A stretch of DNA of 7,883 nt from an uncultured Candidatus Melainabacteria bacterium (lineage in GTDB: Bacteria > Cyanobacteriota > Vampirovibrionia > Gastranaerophilales > Gastranaerophilaceae), in NCBI GenBank assembly GCA_934754775.1, contig CAKVIM010000035.1:1-7883 (forward strand). Direction: 5' to 3'. Shown one piece after another: positions 5,934 through 7,883 of this stretch. The notes beneath the pieces are model-generated. The model did not search any database. It was given only the letters and a program-made list of their open reading frames with translations, and was not told the origin of the DNA. Within the stretch, counting starts at the first letter, position 1; every line of letters begins with the position of its first letter. The translations under genes and the position numbers were made by a program.

Positions 5934-7280
5934 TCAATTAATCTCTATAACATAGGTCGGTTTTTCTTTTACGCCAATTTTACTACTGATTCCGACACCT
6001 ACGACCCACAAAACTTCATTTCCTTTGCACAGCAAAAGTATACTATCTCGATTATGTCGTGCAACACCTTTTGCATTCAAATATTTTTTAAGCTTCATAG
6101 TGCCTGTCATTCCAAACGGACTAATCACATCGCCTTCACGTCTAAAACGCAAGCTTAGCGGGAATTCTACGTTTGAAAAATCGACGTAAGCAAAACTGGA
6201 TGTAGCTTCCGGAAAAAGAAACAAATCTTTTTCTACATATTTTTTCACAGAAAGCTTCTTATCCGGAGTTTGGTAATCACCCTCGCCATCAACCAAAAGT
6301 TCAAAGTTTCTATCACTCTCGGTTTTCTTTTTAGGTGGAATGGTCTCTACAGTTTTTTCATCAGCATAAAGCCAAAGTGCAGACGCAAGCGACATCGTAG
6401 AACCGTTTCTTTGTCCTATGTTTTTTTCTATAAAATCGTAAATCTCGCAAATCTTTTTGTAATCATAATCCAAATCCAAGCTCTGGATATATTCATAAAG
6501 AAATCTAAGTTTTACAGGACGAGAAAGTTTAGCATACTCAGCTGATACCAGTTTGCCGGACTTTATCACATTAGGTCTTATATTTTTAAGATATTCTTCA
6601 ATAATCGCATTATCGCTAGTTGCATTCACTGCCAAGACATTCAGAGCATCCTTAATATTCGGATTGATTTTTTCAAGCGTCGGAAGGACATTCAATCTCA
6701 AATAATTTCTTCTATAAACAGTATTTGAGTTTGAAGAATCATTATTTGGTGTCAAATTATGTTGGCTGCAATAATCTACGATTTCTGAGCGTCTTGTTTT
6801 CAATAGCGGACGGTAAAAATAACTGCGTTTTTCAGAGATTCCTTTCAAGCCGGTTATTCCCGTACCCTTAATCACTCTATACAAAACTGTTTCCGCATTA
6901 TCGTCATAATTATGTGCCGTAAAAACTGCATCAGCATCATACTCGTCATAAGCTTCCTCAAAAAACTCATAACGAGCAATTCTGGCGTCATTTTCAGTTT
7001 TCTTAACAACATTGGAAGCCGTTTTTGTATAGAATTCTATCCCACGGCTATTTGCAAAAATCTTACAAATCTCTTGCTCCCTAAGAGCCTCTTCGCCACG
7101 CCAATTGTGATTAAAATGAGCCGCAATTACAGTCATATCATAATATTCATTTTTTAGACGAGATAGAATATCTAAAAGGCACATTGAGTCGTAACCGCCG
7201 GAAAAGCCCACCACAATTGTCTTATCGAGCAAATTGTATTTTTTCAGGAACTCTACAACTCTAACTTCTAAGCTTTCCAT
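5934..7280 (-). CDS. tilS: tRNA(Ile)-lysidine synthetase TilS
   Basis: TilS ligates lysine to C34 of the CAU-anticodon tRNA-Ile so that it reads AUA codons; it is essential in bacteria that use this tRNA. The 448-residue product starts with an N-type ATP pyrophosphatase domain. The PP-loop SGGYDS is at 27-32, HFNH at 55-58, and HNYDDNAET at 123-131, followed by the glycine-rich KGTGITGLKG (138-147). A mid-protein NNDSSN and RRNYLR segment follows. The C-terminal TilS domain carries RREGDVISPFGM and KLKKYLNAKGV, both typical of substrate-tRNA binding. The start overlaps the preceding Clp N-domain gene by 13 nt, with a GAGGG-like site, so translation is probably coupled. hpt follows after 12 nt. 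Confidence 0.95.
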   Translation of the reverse strand: MESLEVRVVEFLKKYNLLDKTIVVGFSGGYDSMCLLDILSRLKNEYYDMTVIAAHFNHNWRGEEALREQEICKIFANSRGIEFYTKTASNVVKKTENDARIARYEFFEEAYDEYDADAVFTAHNYDDNAETVLYRVIKGTGITGLKGISEKRSYFYRPLLKTRRSEIVDYCSQHNLTPNNDSSNSNTVYRRNYLRLNVLPTLEKINPNIKDALNVLAVNATSDNAIIEEYLKNIRPNVIKSGKLVSAEYAKLSRPVKLRFLYEYIQSLDLDYDYKKICEIYDFIEKNIGQRNGSTMSLASALWLYADEKTVETIPPKKKTESDRNFELLVDGEGDYQTPDKKLSVKKYVEKDLFLFPEATSSFAYVDFSNVEFPLSLRFRREGDVISPFGMTGTMKLKKYLNAKGVARHNRDSILLLCKGNEVLWVVGVGISSKIGVKEKPTYVIEIN

Positions 7281-7883
7281 CCTACCCTCTGAATTCCGTG
7301 TCGAATTTCAACCGCATCTACGCCCAACTGGTCAAGAGCCTTCATAGCGAGTGAATTTGGTTCATCCAAAATTGCGAGCAACAAATCAACCGCCTCTATT
7401 TTTTGTTTATTCTCCTTCTTAGCAGAAAGCCATGCCCGCTCCAGAACTTTTTTAGCACGATTTGTAAATACAATTTCTTTATCAAAATACTCGTTTCCAT
7501 ACCCTACAAGGTTTTCGACAACGATTCTGGCGTCCTTCATTGTGATTTCCAAATCATTAAGCACTTCAAAAGCAACACTCGTACCTTCTGCAATAATTCC
7601 CAAAAGGAACATTTCTGTACCGACTACATTTCGTCCAATACGTCGAGCCTCTTCTTTTGCAAGCTTCATTATTGAAAGCGTTTCCGGCATCTGTTTTTCT
7701 ATCGGTTTCAAAATCTCGTCAGACAATTTTTCACCGTTAATCCCAATTGATTTGATAATATCGTAAGCAAGTCCTTTTTTGGTTTTTAAAATACTCAACA
7801 CGATATGTTCAGGTGTTATAACAGAAGAACCCAATTCTTTTGCCGTCTGCAATGCGGAATTCATCATCAAAAAAGCATTCGGC
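7268..7883 (-). CDS. Clp N-domain repeat protein lacking AAA+ modules (5' end outside window)
   Basis: The frame is open through the right edge, so the start is missing; 204 residues are visible. They contain three ClpA/ClpC N-domain half-repeats. The first includes NSALQTAKELGSSVITPEH and a following LSIL. The second has IMKLAKEEARRIGRNVVGTE and then FLLGIIAEGTSVAFEVL. The third has FTNRAKKVLERAWLSAKKEN, then AVDLLLAILDEPNSLAMKAL. The last two together make one complete Clp N domain. The protein then stops at TAG (7270-7268), inside the tilS start region, with no Walker motif. It is therefore not a ClpC ATPase. By analogy to ClpC N domains and plant ClpT proteins it may bind substrates, adaptors or the ClpP core; this is inference. 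The 13-nt overlap suggests an operon with tilS. Confidence 0.88.
   Translation of the reverse strand, partial: PNAFLMMNSALQTAKELGSSVITPEHIVLSILKTKKGLAYDIIKSIGINGEKLSDEILKPIEKQMPETLSIMKLAKEEARRIGRNVVGTEMFLLGIIAEGTSVAFEVLNDLEITMKDARIVVENLVGYGNEYFDKEIVFTNRAKKVLERAWLSAKKENKQKIEAVDLLLAILDEPNSLAMKALDQLGVDAVEIRHGIQRVGWKA

Noticed and set aside
7868..7870. TTG as the start of the Clp N-domain protein
   Set aside because: The frame continues upstream to the window edge, the residues before it fit the N-domain repeat, and no ribosome site precedes the TTG. It is better treated as a partial gene.

Overview
This is an AT-rich bacterial chromosome segment in which every credible gene lies on the minus strand. 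Gene content and protein style suggest a low-GC obligate anaerobe. My best guess is a gut-type non-photosynthetic cyanobacterial lineage (Gastranaerophilales/Melainabacteria-like), because ClpP reads like cyanobacterial ClpP and a flavodiiron protein/rubredoxin pair is present. A Clostridia-like host cannot be excluded from the sequence alone.

Layout in transcription order (right to left). (1) The 3' part of a Clp N-domain protein that stops without any AAA+ module (7883-7268) overlaps tilS by 13 bp. tilS (tRNA-Ile lysidine synthetase) is followed 12 bp later by hpt (hypoxanthine phosphoribosyltransferase). (2) A 335-residue protein with one membrane segment follows. It has no confident family, but its C-terminal half vaguely resembles HopA1/phosphothreonine-lyase-like proteins. 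(3) A flavodiiron protein and a rubredoxin form an O2/NO-detoxification pair with an extended -10 promoter in front and a terminator that overlaps the rubredoxin stop codon. (4) clpP and clpX encode the ClpXP protease. They have their own promoter and end at a perfect 24-bp-stem bidirectional terminator.

Right at the left edge, 1-533 holds no credible gene. It is filled with G-tracts, two short direct-repeat pairs and several hairpins built on CCCTCTCC/GGAGAGGG arms. One of these repeat units (about 66 nt) also sits, inverted, in the clpP-clpX spacer. This defines a REP/MITE-like intergenic repeat family that has inserted inside an essential-protease operon.

Functionally the window combines protein quality control (ClpP, ClpX, a free Clp N-domain protein), tRNA and purine housekeeping (tilS-hpt) and oxidative/nitrosative defence (flavodiiron protein plus rubredoxin). 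The points most worth a second look are the repeat family with its competing hairpins between clpP and clpX, the unrecognised membrane-anchored protein after hpt, and the ATPase-less Clp N-domain protein.
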